A DNA stretch of 64,000 nt from an uncultured Clostridia bacterium. Its GTDB lineage: Bacteria; Bacillota; Clostridia; TANB77; CAG-465. A program made the position numbers and the translations under genes. The DNA is taken from NCBI GenBank assembly GCA_948562205.1, contig CAOYAN010000003.1, positions 15,736 through 79,735 on the forward strand, in the 5' to 3' direction. Under the pieces are notes generated by a model. The model was not told where the DNA came from, made no database searches, and was given only the letters and a program-made list of their open reading frames with translations. Shown piece after piece: positions 52,463-61,347 of the stretch. The stretch's first letter is position 1; the number at the start of each line of letters is the position of its first letter.

Positions 52463-53045
52463 AAATATCCCAAAGACCAATATTATTTTTTCTAGCCTTT
52501 TCTTCTAAAGGTTTAAAATATTTGGCATATTTTACATCAGGTGGATATGTAAAAAGCTTTGCATATCCATTAATTAATAAAATTGCATTAAACATTTTAG
52601 TATTTATTTCATCAGATGATATTTCATTTGGAATTTCTAACCAAACATATCTTAATAATCTGTCATATTTATCAGTATTTCTTATATCTTTTTCTAAATA
52701 TACTGTTTTTCCTGTTAACATTTCATTTGTATAGTTACTTGCTTCTTTACCATATTCTTCAATTTTTGTAGTAGATTCAGGTGTATTTATTCCAATAAAT
52801 CTTACTCTGTAATCAGTATTATTAATTGTAGCTATTATAGTATCACCATCAACTACTCTTTTTACATATGCTTTTTCAAATTTTGATGTATCAAGTTTTT
52901 CTTTAACCTTAGTATCATTATAACTATTAGAAGTATTATTTATAATAATATCAGTATTTTGTATATTTTGAGCACTTTTAAATCCAATAATTGAAAATAT
53001 TATAATTAAAATAAGAGTTATAGTACTAAGAATTACTTTTTTCAT
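52461..53045 (-). CDS. Exported thermonuclease (SNase family)
   Basis: A 194-aa protein. An N-terminal hydrophobic segment (about 4-22) is a signal peptide or anchor, then the OB-fold nuclease: VVDGDTIIATINNTDYRVRFIGINTPES (with catalytic Asp and Arg), YGKEASNYTNEMLTGKTVYLEKD (with the catalytic Glu and Lys region), KYDRLLRYVW (catalytic Arg), and LLINGYAK. It degrades DNA and RNA outside the cell with Ca2+. Start after GGTGAT. Shares strand with the deacetylase 66 bp upstream. Confidence 0.93.
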   Translation of the reverse strand: MKKVILSTITLILIIIFSIIGFKSAQNIQNTDIIINNTSNSYNDTKVKEKLDTSKFEKAYVKRVVDGDTIIATINNTDYRVRFIGINTPESTTKIEEYGKEASNYTNEMLTGKTVYLEKDIRNTDKYDRLLRYVWLEIPNEISSDEINTKMFNAILLINGYAKLFTYPPDVKYAKYFKPLEEKARKNNIGLWDI

Positions 53046-53111
53046 TTAATCACCAAAAATATTATATATTGATACTATAAAAAAGTAAAGATAATTTTTA
53101 TATTAAAATTT

Positions 53112-53918
53112 TTATTTTTCTTTGGAACCTACTATTTTTTCTATTTTTAGTAGTTCACTTACTGTTACAAAAGTGTAACATTCAGACTCTAATTTATCTA
53201 CAATGTTTAATGCTGAAGTAACACTAGTATCAAATATATCATGCATAAGTATTATATCATTTCCTTTTATATTTTTAAGTACATAATTATATATTTTGTC
53301 TACATTTCTAAATTTCCAATCTTTTGAGTCTACTGTCCAAAGCACATTAGTAAGTTTTTTCTCTTCTAATACTTTTTCTACTTTTTTATTTATTGCACCA
53401 TATGGAACTCTTATTAGGGGAATATCAATATCTACTTCATTTAGTATAATATATTTAGTTTTGTCTATTTGTTCACTTATTTGTGTATCAGTGAGTTTAG
53501 TAAATAAACTGTGTTTGTAGCTATGTATTCCAACTTCATTTCCAGCATCTATTTCAAATTTTATAACAGATGGAAATTTAATAGCATTTTCTCCAAGCAA
53601 GAAAAAAGTAACAGGAATATTACGTTTCTTTAATTCATCAACAAGAGCAGATGTATATTTACTAGGACCATCATCGAATGTTAGAGCTATAAGTTTTTTG
53701 TCTTTGTATTTTTGTATTAATAAATCTTGTCTTTTTTTACTTTTATCTTCAATTTTACAATTATCGTCACACATATTATTCTCATCAATATATGTAATAT
53801 CAATATTACTTTTTTTAGAGCTTTTTATCTCATATATTGAGATTAGAAAAATAGTAGTTATTAAGATTACAAGAATAGAAATATATATAATCTTATTTTT
53901 TAAAAAGAATATTTTCAT
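53112..53918 (-). CDS. NodB-family polysaccharide deacetylase, membrane-anchored
   Basis: A 268-aa protein. TM at about 9-29, a short linker with Cys50 and Cys54, then the NodB domain: ALTFDDGPSKYTSALVDEL (Asp83 and Asp84 in the TFDDGP motif), HSYKHS (His132, His136 zinc ligands), RVPYGA, VLWTVDSKDW and ILMHDI (catalytic His). It removes acetyl groups from peptidoglycan or surface polysaccharide outside the cell. ATG follows AGGAG. Next to the nuclease in the same direction. Confidence 0.93.
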   Translation of the reverse strand: MKIFFLKNKIIYISILVILITTIFLISIYEIKSSKKSNIDITYIDENNMCDDNCKIEDKSKKRQDLLIQKYKDKKLIALTFDDGPSKYTSALVDELKKRNIPVTFFLLGENAIKFPSVIKFEIDAGNEVGIHSYKHSLFTKLTDTQISEQIDKTKYIILNEVDIDIPLIRVPYGAINKKVEKVLEEKKLTNVLWTVDSKDWKFRNVDKIYNYVLKNIKGNDIILMHDIFDTSVTSALNIVDKLESECYTFVTVSELLKIEKIVGSKEK

Positions 53919-53963
53919 AGTTATCTCCTAATATATATAGTATTTATAATGTAAAAATATATG

Positions 53964-53997
53964 AAAAATCCTTGAATGATATTAAGCATTCAAGGAC
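53964..53997 (-). terminator. Terminator of the small membrane protein gene
   Basis: CCTTGAATG/CATTCAAGG stem, loop of 8, followed by a T5 run on the minus strand. Confidence 0.85.
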
Positions 53998-54003
53998 TTA
54001 AAG

Positions 54004-54288
54004 TTATTCTACAAGACACACACCAAACAAAATTATTTCAAAGGATATAAAGAAATCAATATTAAATAAACATGCGATAAATACTGTAGTTATGATTATT
54101 TTTCCTAAATCGTAGATAATTATTGAAAAAACTCCTTTTAATTTGACTAATATTGCTGGTAGATATATTAATAAAAATATTATTACATAAATGTAGAAAA
54201 AGGCTTTTTTCTGTTCACATATTCCAATCATTTGAATACAGCAACTTACAAGAAAGTAAAAAAACCATGCCATATACTTTTCAAACAT
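54004..54288 (-). CDS. Small polytopic membrane protein (94 aa)
   Basis: A 94-aa, almost wholly hydrophobic protein with three TM segments (about 8-24, 31-50, 57-80). Start supported by GGAGG and a perfect upstream promoter. No family recognised. It is a single-gene unit between a consensus promoter and a terminator. Function unknown. Confidence 0.75.
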   Translation of the reverse strand: MFEKYMAWFFYFLVSCCIQMIGICEQKKAFFYIYVIIFLLIYLPAILVKLKGVFSIIIYDLGKIIITTVFIACLFNIDFFISFEIILFGVCLVE

Positions 54289-54367
54289 TAATTTGTTCCT
54301 CCAAAATAATATTTTAAATATATTTTTCTATACATTAGTAAGAGTTTTAATAAATTAAATCTAATAT

Positions 54368-54396
54368 ATTTTAACAAATTTATAGTAAAATGTCAA
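54368..54396 (-). promoter_or_regulatory. Promoter of the 94-aa gene
   Basis: On the minus strand TTGACA (54396-54391), 17 bp, TAAAAT (54373-54368). Confidence 0.85.
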
Positions 54397-54651
54397 CTTT
54401 ATGTAATCTTATAACTTACTTTATTTTATTTTAGTATAATATAAAGATTAGAATAAATATATGAAAAAATAAATAGTACTTGAAAAGAGTTTAAATAAAT
54501 GATAGGATAAATATGTAATCAAAGAAAAAAGAAAGAAATATGATTATGGAAACTAAAACTTATACAAGTATGATTAAACTACACACAACTAAGTGTTAAA
54601 AACACAAGAAAAAATGAAATAACAAGGGGTGATTTTGCCTTAAAATATATA

Positions 54652-54685
54652 GACTGATACTATAAAACTAGTACCAGTCATTTTT
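54652..54685 (+). terminator. Orphan hairpin terminator
   Basis: An 11-bp stem with one mismatch (54652-54662 with 54669-54679) is followed by ATTTTTAT. No gene precedes it, so a small RNA or a gene remnant may end here. Confidence 0.6.
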
Positions 54686-54794
54686 ATGTAAAAACAAGTA
54701 CAATATATCATAAAGTTCTGTCCAATAAGTCATTCAGTATTTTTGAAAAATGGTATATTATATAAAAATAGATAAATAATAAAGGAAAAAGAAT

Positions 54795-56337
54795 ATGAAA
54801 ACGAAAGAAAACAAAAACATAAATGTAAAAAATAGTAATAAAATGAAAAAACAAATATCAATGATAACGGTATTTTTGTGGATGTTTTTAGTAGTAATAA
54901 TGGCAACAATAGTATTAAAAAATATAAAAAATACAAATGCATTAGAAAGTAATAGTGTAACTATAACATATATGAATGGAGATGAGATACGGAAAAGTGA
55001 AACTTATTTTAAGGTTTCTAAAGTAACTGTAAAAAACTGCGATATAATAAGAGAGGGATATAAATTTATAGGTTGGAATATTAATAAAGATGTTAAATTT
55101 GCAGACTGGGCAGATGGTGATACATTTACTATTCAGGGTGATATAATGTTTTATGCAATTTTGGAGAGTAAATTTCCACAAGTACCTAAAAAAGAAGAAT
55201 TACCAAGTATAATAAAAGAAGAATTTGTAAAAGTAAATTGTGGAAATGATATACATAATGATAGACTATATGGTACATTGAGTAGTGATTTAGAAGAAAT
55301 TGAAGAACTTTCAATAGGAGAAGTATATTATTCAGAAGAAAATAGTAAAATTTTATGTGATGTAACTTTAAATGAAAAAGAGTATGTTAAAAGGTATAGT
55401 AATGATACAGAATATCATTTTCTAGTGAAAGATGAAAATCTTGATGAAATAGCAGTAGATGATGAAGATACACAAAAAACTATAACATTATATTATGATA
55501 TAGAAAATAGTGAATGGAAAGTATTAGAGGAAATAGAATTACCAATAACATTTAATGTAAAATGTTATATTGATGTAGAATTAGAGGGATACTATAATGT
55601 AAAGCATGAATATTATTTAAAAGATAAAAATAATAATCTGATTTTAGAGGGAACATATGATTTAGGAGCAGTAAAAGTAGTATTTGAAAAGGATGAAGTA
55701 ATAAAAATAGGAATAGCTAGTGAAGGGGAAATAGTAGATATAGAAGTAGAGAAGATACCTAAATATGGTGGTATAGAGTATGAATATTTAGAAAATAGCG
55801 GAAATATTGTAATTGAAGAAAATGTAGAAAAGGAAATAACACTAAAATATATAAGAGAAATACAAGAAGAAAACGATTAAAAATAAAAGTAGAAAAAATA
55901 TGGGAAGATAACAACAATGAGGTAAATAAGAGACCAAATAGTATAATACTACAAATATTTGATGGAGAAAGACTTATTACAGAAGCAGAAGTAAATGAAG
56001 AAAGTAAATGGAAACATACATTTATAAATTTATCAATGTATAGAGAAGATGGAAGCAAAATAGAATACACTATAAATGAGAAGAGTTTTGCTACAGATAA
56101 ATTTTATACAAAAGAGAGAGTAGGAAATACTATAATAAATAGATTTTCAGTACCAGAGGAAAAAGTACTAGTAAAAGCAGTAAAAAAATGGGAAGATAAT
56201 AATAATGAGTATGGTAAACGTCCAGAAAGTGTAGTAATATGAATGTAATGTCATATATTGTTATTTTCTTTGTAGCAATTGTTGGAATTATAGTTGGGAT
56301 AAATATTGTTAGAAATAAGAAATTACATAATAAATAA
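54795..56337 (+). pseudogene. Decayed Cna-B/InlB-like surface protein split over three frames
   Basis: Segment 1 (54795-55880, frame of ATG 54795, 361 aa): an N-terminal TM (about 20-42), a repeat of the Listeria-Bacteroides type (VTITYMNGDEIRKSE..EGYKFIGWNIN..DGDTFTIQGDIMFYAIL), then beta-rich surface domains. It stops at TAA 55878. Segment 2 (about 55880-56242, next frame) continues a Cna-B repeat: KVEKIWEDNNNEVNKRPNS..GERLITEAEVNEESKWKHTFINL, then the start of a second repeat (KKWEDNNNEYGKRPESVVI). Segment 3 (56239-56337, third frame) is a C-terminal membrane anchor (MSYIVIFFVAIVGIIVGINIV and Arg/Lys tail). One base missing in the A run at 55870-55873 joins the first two; the last repeat is largely deleted. 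Confidence 0.8.
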
Positions 56338-56341
56338 AATT

Positions 56342-56382
56342 ATAAGATAGAAATTTTGTTAAAAGTTTCTATCTTATTTTTC
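56342..56382 (+). terminator. Rho-independent terminator
   Basis: ATAAGATAGAAA/TTTCTATCTTAT perfect 12-bp stem, then TTTTT. Confidence 0.9.
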
Positions 56383-56430
56383 ATATATTCTGTATTTATT
56401 TTTCTATAGTTATTAAAACTTTATTTTTCG

Positions 56431-56459
56431 TTGACTTAAAAACTAATGTTTGGTATAAT
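56431..56459 (+). promoter_or_regulatory. Promoter of ruvB-queH
   Basis: TTGACT (56431-56436), 17 bp, TATAAT (56454-56459). Confidence 0.85.
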
Positions 56460-56483
56460 GTATAAGAAAACAAGGGGGTTAAA

Positions 56484-57491
56484 ATGATTGAAGATAGAGT
56501 AGTGTCTCCTGAGTATGTAGAATCAGAAGATACAGAAGTTGAAGAATTATCTCTTAGGCCTACAATACTTTCTGAGTATATTGGTCAAGATAAAGTAAAG
56601 CAAAATTTAAAAGTATATATATCAGCAGCAATAAAAAGAGGAGAAGCATTAGATCATGTATTATTATATGGACCTCCAGGTCTTGGAAAGACAACACTTG
56701 CTACAATTATTGCAAATGAAATGGGAAGTAATATAAAAATTACATCAGGGCCTGCTATAGGAAAGGCAGGAGATTTAGCTGCAATTCTTACGAATTTACA
56801 AGAAAATGATGTTTTATTTATAGATGAAATACATAGACTTAATAAATCAGTAGAGGAAATACTATATCCTGCGCTTGAAGATTATAATTTAGATATAATA
56901 ATTGGTAAAGGACCAGATGCAAGATCAATAAGACTTGATTTACCTAAATTTACACTTGTTGGGGCAACTACTAAGGCAGGATCATTGTCATCTCCACTTC
57001 GTGATAGATTTGGAATTATACATAGGCTTGAATTATACACAGAAAAAGAACTTGCAAATATTATTACAAGAAGTTCAGAAATTTTAGGTATAAGTATTGA
57101 ACCTGATGCTGCAATAGAAATTGGATCAAGGTGTAGGGGTACTCCAAGAATTGCTAATAGATTACTAAAAAGAGTTAGAGATTTTGCAGAAGTAGAGGGA
57201 CTTAATGTTATAAATTATGAGATAGCTAAAAAAGCATTAGATAGACTTGAAATAGATGAAATTGGACTTGATCAGACAGATAGGGAAATGCTTAAGACTG
57301 TAATTTTAAAATTTAATGGTGGACCTGTAGGACTTGATACTCTCGCAGCATCTATTGGTGAGGATAAAGATACAATAGAAGATGCATATGAGCCATATCT
57401 TATGCAAATAGGATTTTTATCAAGAGGTCCTAGAGGGCGTATTGCTACAAAGCTTGCATATGAACATTTAGGATTGGAGATGGGAAAATGA
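56484..57491 (+). CDS. ruvB: Holliday junction branch-migration helicase RuvB
   Basis: A 335-aa AAA+ motor. Walker A GPPGLGKT (63-70), Walker B LFIDEIHR (Asp114, Glu115), sensor GATTKAGSLSSPLRDRFG with the arginine finger, and the winged-helix end EPYLMQIGFLSRGPRGR. It drives branch migration with RuvA during recombination; ruvA is not adjacent, which is unusual but known in some lineages. ATG follows AAGGGGG. The stop overlaps queH by 4 bp. Confidence 0.97.
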   Translation: MIEDRVVSPEYVESEDTEVEELSLRPTILSEYIGQDKVKQNLKVYISAAIKRGEALDHVLLYGPPGLGKTTLATIIANEMGSNIKITSGPAIGKAGDLAAILTNLQENDVLFIDEIHRLNKSVEEILYPALEDYNLDIIIGKGPDARSIRLDLPKFTLVGATTKAGSLSSPLRDRFGIIHRLELYTEKELANIITRSSEILGISIEPDAAIEIGSRCRGTPRIANRLLKRVRDFAEVEGLNVINYEIAKKALDRLEIDEIGLDQTDREMLKTVILKFNGGPVGLDTLAASIGEDKDTIEDAYEPYLMQIGFLSRGPRGRIATKLAYEHLGLEMGK

Positions 57492-58069
57492 GAAAGTTAC
57501 TTATGCATACATGTTGTGCTCCATGTTTTACTTATATAGAAAAAGATTTAAAGGAAAATGGAATAATAAATGAAGATGGAAAACTTGAAAAAGTTAACTT
57601 TACTGCGTGTTGGTATAATCCTAATATTCATCCTATGGCAGAGTATAATAGAAGAAGAGATACTTTTATAGATTTTTGTAATAGACATGAATGTGATATG
57701 GTAATGCTTGATGAATATGATATGAATAATTATATAAAATATGTAGTAGAAAATGTTGGAAGCGATAAAAAATATAAAATAAGATGTGAATATTGTTATT
57801 ATATGAGACTTAAGAAAGTTTTTGAATATGCTAAGGAAAATGGATATGATATTGTATCTACAACTCTTACAATTAGTCCATATCAAAAACATGAAATAAT
57901 TAAAATGGTTGGAAAAAGATTAGAGAAAGAATATGGTGTTAAATTTTTATACCAAGATTATAGAGAACATTTTAGAGAAGGTCAAAAAATGGCAAGAGAA
58001 GATGGATTATATATGCAAAAATATTGTGGTTGTGTATTTTCATTTGATGAAGGAAAGTGGGTATACTAA
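57488..58069 (+). CDS. queH: Epoxyqueuosine reductase QueH
   Basis: A 193-aa protein of the former DUF208 family. Metal-binding cysteines appear as MHTCCAPCF (Cys9, Cys10, Cys13), RCEYCYYMRL, and YCGCVFS; YNPNIHPMAEYNRRRD is another hallmark. It performs the last step of queuosine synthesis in tRNA in organisms that lack QueG. It is coupled to ruvB (ATGA overlap) and the next gene starts at TAATG, so the three form an operon. Confidence 0.93.
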   Translation: MRKLLMHTCCAPCFTYIEKDLKENGIINEDGKLEKVNFTACWYNPNIHPMAEYNRRRDTFIDFCNRHECDMVMLDEYDMNNYIKYVVENVGSDKKYKIRCEYCYYMRLKKVFEYAKENGYDIVSTTLTISPYQKHEIIKMVGKRLEKEYGVKFLYQDYREHFREGQKMAREDGLYMQKYCGCVFSFDEGKWVY

Positions 58070-58947
58070 TGGGATATTCTAAAAATAAACTAAAGATGAA
58101 GAATTCTATGAAAATAATATTGGTAATTCTTGTTTTACTTCTTGTTACAGGAATTTCAATACTTATTATGGCAAATATAAAAGATGTTGTAACTATTGGA
58201 AAAGTTAGTGATAAGGCAGATAGTGTTAGTGAGGATATTGCTAAAAATTCTAAACCAATAATTGTAGATAATATTGTAATAGGTGGTGTATATAATAATG
58301 AGTTTGTTTCTGCAGATAAATATGTTGCATATAGTAGTAATAAAATAAACACAGAAATGAATGTATATACAAATAGAGGTAGAAGTGGGACATTTAAAAT
58401 AAATAATATTGTAAAAAAAGATACTTATACTCAAGCTGTAACATCTAGTCTTAATGTAATAGATGAATATATTGCAATTCCATCAAGTGATGTAAATGCA
58501 ATGGCCATATTACCTGTAAAAGTAGATCCAACCTCTGAAGATTATGGTTCTGTAAAAAAGGCTCTGGGTAAGTATATATTATTAAATAATAGTGTTAATA
58601 TATCTAGTGTATATGATGTATCAATTAATTTAGATAATACATTTAAAATAATTTGCGCTACAAGTAGTGATATAAAAGGTGGAGTATATAGTACTGTTAT
58701 ATTTACTAATCCCAATAGAACAAAATCAAAAATAATAAAATATAGTTATATAAAAGATAGAAATAATGCATCAAACTTTCCTGTATATTCATTTGAATTT
58801 GCTGCTGATTTAAATAATGACTCGAATAGCGAAATAATTATACGAGAAGTAACAGAGTTTGATTTAAAATATGATGTATTAGAATATAACAAAAAAGATG
58901 ATAATTTTGTAGAAATATTATCTACTACTTTAAAGCTTGAAAAATAA
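58069..58947 (+). CDS. Single-pass membrane protein of unknown function
   Basis: A 292-aa protein from ATG 58069, overlapping the queH stop; an earlier in-frame GTG at 58057 is less likely. A TM at about 15-38 is followed by an extracytoplasmic, mostly beta-strand body rich in Asn, Ser and Val (GGVYNNEFVSADKYVAYSS, YVAY, SYIKDRNNASNF). The C-terminal LNNDSNSEIIIREV resembles a calcium-binding-like or VCBS/FG-GAP-like loop. Not recognised further. Operon with ruvB-queH. Confidence 0.72.
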   Translation: MGYSKNKLKMKNSMKIILVILVLLLVTGISILIMANIKDVVTIGKVSDKADSVSEDIAKNSKPIIVDNIVIGGVYNNEFVSADKYVAYSSNKINTEMNVYTNRGRSGTFKINNIVKKDTYTQAVTSSLNVIDEYIAIPSSDVNAMAILPVKVDPTSEDYGSVKKALGKYILLNNSVNISSVYDVSINLDNTFKIICATSSDIKGGVYSTVIFTNPNRTKSKIIKYSYIKDRNNASNFPVYSFEFAADLNNDSNSEIIIREVTEFDLKYDVLEYNKKDDNFVEILSTTLKLEK

Positions 58948-58953
58948 ATACGA

Positions 58954-58987
58954 ATAAAACAATAAGTGTTATTGCTTATTGTTTTAT
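58954..58987 (+). terminator. Rho-independent terminator
   Basis: A 13-bp stem (58954-58966 with 58975-58987) and an 8-base loop, U-rich 3' side. Confidence 0.8.
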
Positions 58988-59030
58988 ATATATAAATAAT
59001 ATAAAATATTGATATAATAGAGGTGGGGAT

Positions 59031-59693
59031 ATGAAAAATAAAGATATATCAATTAGTTATAAAATATATTTTATAGCATGTGTTTTAATAGTTTTAGTAT
59101 GTTCTATAATACAAAATAAAAGTATCATAGTAATAGTTACTACAATATGTGAAGTCCTTTATATGCTATTTAATATAAAGAGAATAAAACATTGCTTTTT
59201 ATTTGGTATAATAAATAGTATAGCTTGTAGTATAGTATATATAGTAAATAAAAATTATGGTAGTGCATGTTATAATTTGTTATTTATACTTCCAATATTT
59301 ATATATGGATACTATAAAGTTTTGATGGAAAAAGAATATAAGATAAATAAATTAGATTATAACTCTAGATTATATATTACAAGTGTATTTATTACATTAG
59401 TAGTAGGAACAGCTATTATTTTAAAAATGTTTGGCGGAAGATATGTATTATTTGATAGTATAACTATGATAGGAAGTTTTTTTGCTGTATTACTTGTATC
59501 TTTTAGATATGTAGAGCAATGGCCATTACTAATTTTAATTAATATATCTTTAGCTATAAATTGGAGTATATTTACTTTTGAAAATATGATAAACTTACCA
59601 ACTCTTATCATATTTATAATATATAGTATCAATTCTATATATGGACAAGTAGAGTGGTGTAAGGCTTTACATAACCAAAATGATATGTTATAA
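59031..59693 (+). CDS. pnuC: PnuC-like nicotinamide riboside/vitamin transporter
   Basis: A 220-aa protein with seven hydrophobic segments. Motifs fit PnuC: YNLLFILPIFIYGYYKV, FDSITMIGSFFAVLLVSFRYVEQWPLLILINI and YSINSIYGQVEWCK at the C-terminus. PnuC proteins take up nicotinamide riboside or thiamine-like vitamins by facilitated diffusion; no riboswitch is seen to say which. GAGGTGGGG precedes the ATG and a TATAAT lies at 59013-59018. Confidence 0.75.
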   Translation: MKNKDISISYKIYFIACVLIVLVCSIIQNKSIIVIVTTICEVLYMLFNIKRIKHCFLFGIINSIACSIVYIVNKNYGSACYNLLFILPIFIYGYYKVLMEKEYKINKLDYNSRLYITSVFITLVVGTAIILKMFGGRYVLFDSITMIGSFFAVLLVSFRYVEQWPLLILINISLAINWSIFTFENMINLPTLIIFIIYSINSIYGQVEWCKALHNQNDML

Positions 59694-59741
59694 TAATTTT
59701 TGTAAACTTATAAAATCTAAAATAATTATTGGAGGTAAGCT

Positions 59742-60002
59742 ATGATTAAACGGTCAAAGTGTATTTATTTAATTATTAGTATCATGTTAACTTTTATAAT
59801 TCAAATTTGGTGCTTTAAATATATTGTAGCTGACAAGGCATTAATGCTTATGTCAACATTATTATATATTATATGTTTAATGGTATCTGTTGAAAGTATC
59901 TATTTAATATTTAAAAGAAAAAATATTAAAGAAAATTTAGAAATGCTTGCTATTGGCATTATTGGAGTAGTTTTTATGATATTTTTATGTATCTGTAGGT
60001 GA
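59742..60002 (+). CDS. Small three-TM membrane protein (86 aa)
   Basis: An 86-aa hydrophobic protein with three TM segments, start supported by GGAGG. It resembles the next protein across its length (for example QIWCFKYIVADKALMLMSTLLYI and QFFCYRYIKYNELILIFSTLMFF), so the two are tandem paralogues. No family recognised. The stop overlaps the AGGTG of the next gene. Confidence 0.75.
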   Translation: MIKRSKCIYLIISIMLTFIIQIWCFKYIVADKALMLMSTLLYIICLMVSVESIYLIFKRKNIKENLEMLAIGIIGVVFMIFLCICR

Positions 60003-60007
60003 AAAAA

Positions 60008-60370
60008 ATGTATGATTATATAAATGATGAATTAAAAAAACGTTATGCAAATTTAAGTTTTACACTTACAATTATTTTACAATTTTTTTGTTATAGATAT
60101 ATAAAGTATAATGAGTTAATACTTATATTTTCAACACTTATGTTTTTTACTTGTTTTCTTATTATTACAGAAAGTGTAGATCTTATAGCAAAAAAAATAA
60201 ATGTTTTCTTAAATATTAAGGAATTACTTTTTGCAGTAAGTTCAATTTTGCTTTTTATTAGTATTTGTTTGATAACTTTTGGTAAAGTAGAGAATGAAGT
60301 ATTAGTTTTAATAATTCTTCTTATATCATTTGTAATATATTTGATGGAAAGTATGGGTAAGATGAGATAG
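60008..60370 (+). CDS. Small membrane protein (120 aa), paralogue of the preceding one
   Basis: A 120-aa protein; start ATG 60008 after AGGTG (GTG at 59999 is within the site). Polar N-terminus (MYDYINDELKKRYAN), then three or four TM segments. Similar in pattern to its neighbour. Unknown function; probably in one operon with pnuC and the 86-aa gene. Confidence 0.75.
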   Translation: MYDYINDELKKRYANLSFTLTIILQFFCYRYIKYNELILIFSTLMFFTCFLIITESVDLIAKKINVFLNIKELLFAVSSILLFISICLITFGKVENEVLVLIILLISFVIYLMESMGKMR

Positions 60371-60378
60371 AATAAAAT

Positions 60379-60409
60379 AAAGATGCAACTTAAAATTTGT
60401 TGCATCTTT
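60379..60409. terminator. Bidirectional terminator
   Basis: AAAGATGCAAC/GTTGCATCTTT perfect 11-bp stem, 9-base loop, flanked by A- and T-rich tails, between convergent operons. Confidence 0.88.
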
Positions 60410-60443
60410 AAAATTTTAAAAGTATTTTTTAATTTAAAATATA

Positions 60444-60992
60444 TTATTTTTGTTCATCATCTAGTTCTTTTTGAACTTTTTTTTCAAACTCTTCCCATGA
60501 TTTACTAAATATATGGTCTGCAAAAGCTTCTTTTAGTCCACTTACTTGTTTTAATCTAACAACTTCATCAAGTTCCATTCCAAGTTCTGATGAAATTTTT
60601 TCTTCTGGCCAACCAAGTTTTGTAAGTTCTACAACTATATTAGACATGTTAGGAATTTGATGTGTACCTCTTGCTCTATTGTGCCTTATAGTACTTGCCA
60701 TTCTGTTTTTTAAATCTTTATCAATTACTACAATAGGTATTTCTTTTAAATCAAAATATTCTCTAGCACATTTGTATCTATGAAATCCATCTACTATTAT
60801 ATATTTATCTTGTATATTATCATAATATGTTACTATTGGTTGAGTATATCCATCCATTTCTATAGAATGCTTTAAAAGTTCCATTTCAGGAGTTGCTACT
60901 TTGTTTGGGTTATAATCATTTGATTCTACTTTTTCTATATCTACCATTTTTACATTTAGTACTGGAAATTCTATTTTTTTATTCATTTTCAT
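60444..60992 (-). CDS. ParB-like nuclease-domain protein (IbrB-like)
   Basis: A 182-aa protein (180 from the better-spaced ATG 60986). The ParB/sulfiredoxin-fold core is clear: VDIEKVESNDYNPNKV, LKHSIEMDGYTQPIV, VDGFHRYKCAREYF (the ParB box; 68-80), and STIRHNRARGTHQ, a signature of the IbrB-like group. The C-terminus is a helix-turn-helix-like region (ELTKLGWPEEKISSELGMELDEVVRLKQ). IbrB and IbrA act together as regulators of immunoglobulin-binding protein genes in E. coli; the molecular function is unknown. Third gene of the operon; it overlaps the middle gene by 8-14 bp. Confidence 0.9.
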   Translation of the reverse strand: MKMNKKIEFPVLNVKMVDIEKVESNDYNPNKVATPEMELLKHSIEMDGYTQPIVTYYDNIQDKYIIVDGFHRYKCAREYFDLKEIPIVVIDKDLKNRMASTIRHNRARGTHQIPNMSNIVVELTKLGWPEEKISSELGMELDEVVRLKQVSGLKEAFADHIFSKSWEEFEKKVQKELDDEQK

Positions 60993-61347
60993 CGCTCCAT
61001 ATTTTTACAAAATTTTTGTAACTTGCATATGAAATATTGAATTTACATTTTTCATATACATCTTTGTAGATATTAGTAACAGTGCTTGGCCTTAGAGAAA
61101 TATCATCTTTTACATAATTTAGAAGTTCTTCTAAATTGTCATTATTTATACTATATATATTTTTGATTTTTTCATTTGCAACAGAGATAAAACTAGTTAC
61201 ATTATCATTTAATAAATATATATACCACTCTTTATTATTATCATCATATATTCTATCTTGTGTGGCAACTTCAACAATTCTAGAGCCAAAAAACTTTCCA
61301 AGATAGTTATAAAACTTATCTGATTTATTATTTATTTTTAGTATCAT
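60979..61347 (-). CDS. Small protein in the PAPS-reductase/ParB operon, possibly degenerate GNAT-like
   Basis: A 122-aa protein (start ATG 61347 after GGAG, overlapping the upstream gene by 20 bp). No clear family. FYNYLGKFFGSRIVEVATQDRIYDDN is followed by strand-like WYIYLLNDNVTSFISVAN and a C-terminal helix-strand pattern (YKNFVKIWSDE), loosely reminiscent of a GNAT fold, but no acetyl-CoA-binding RxxGxG motif is present. It sits between the PAPS-reductase-like and ParB-like genes and overlaps both, so it is translated with them and probably works with them. Confidence 0.7.
   Translation of the reverse strand: MILKINNKSDKFYNYLGKFFGSRIVEVATQDRIYDDNNKEWYIYLLNDNVTSFISVANEKIKNIYSINNDNLEELLNYVKDDISLRPSTVTNIYKDVYEKCKFNISYASYKNFVKIWSDENE

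Larger units (their letters stand above)
54289..54794. other. 506-bp intergenic region
   Basis: It holds the minus-strand promoter at 54368-54396 and a plus-strand hairpin at 54652-54685. Between 54400 and 54650 only an AT-rich stretch with stop codons in all frames and one 19-codon frame (54540-54599) with a poor ribosome site is seen. Confidence 0.6.

Noticed and set aside
54540..54599. A 19-codon reading frame (ATG 54540 to TAA 54599).
   Set aside because: No good ribosome site, no conserved features and no promoter; left as part of the intergenic region.
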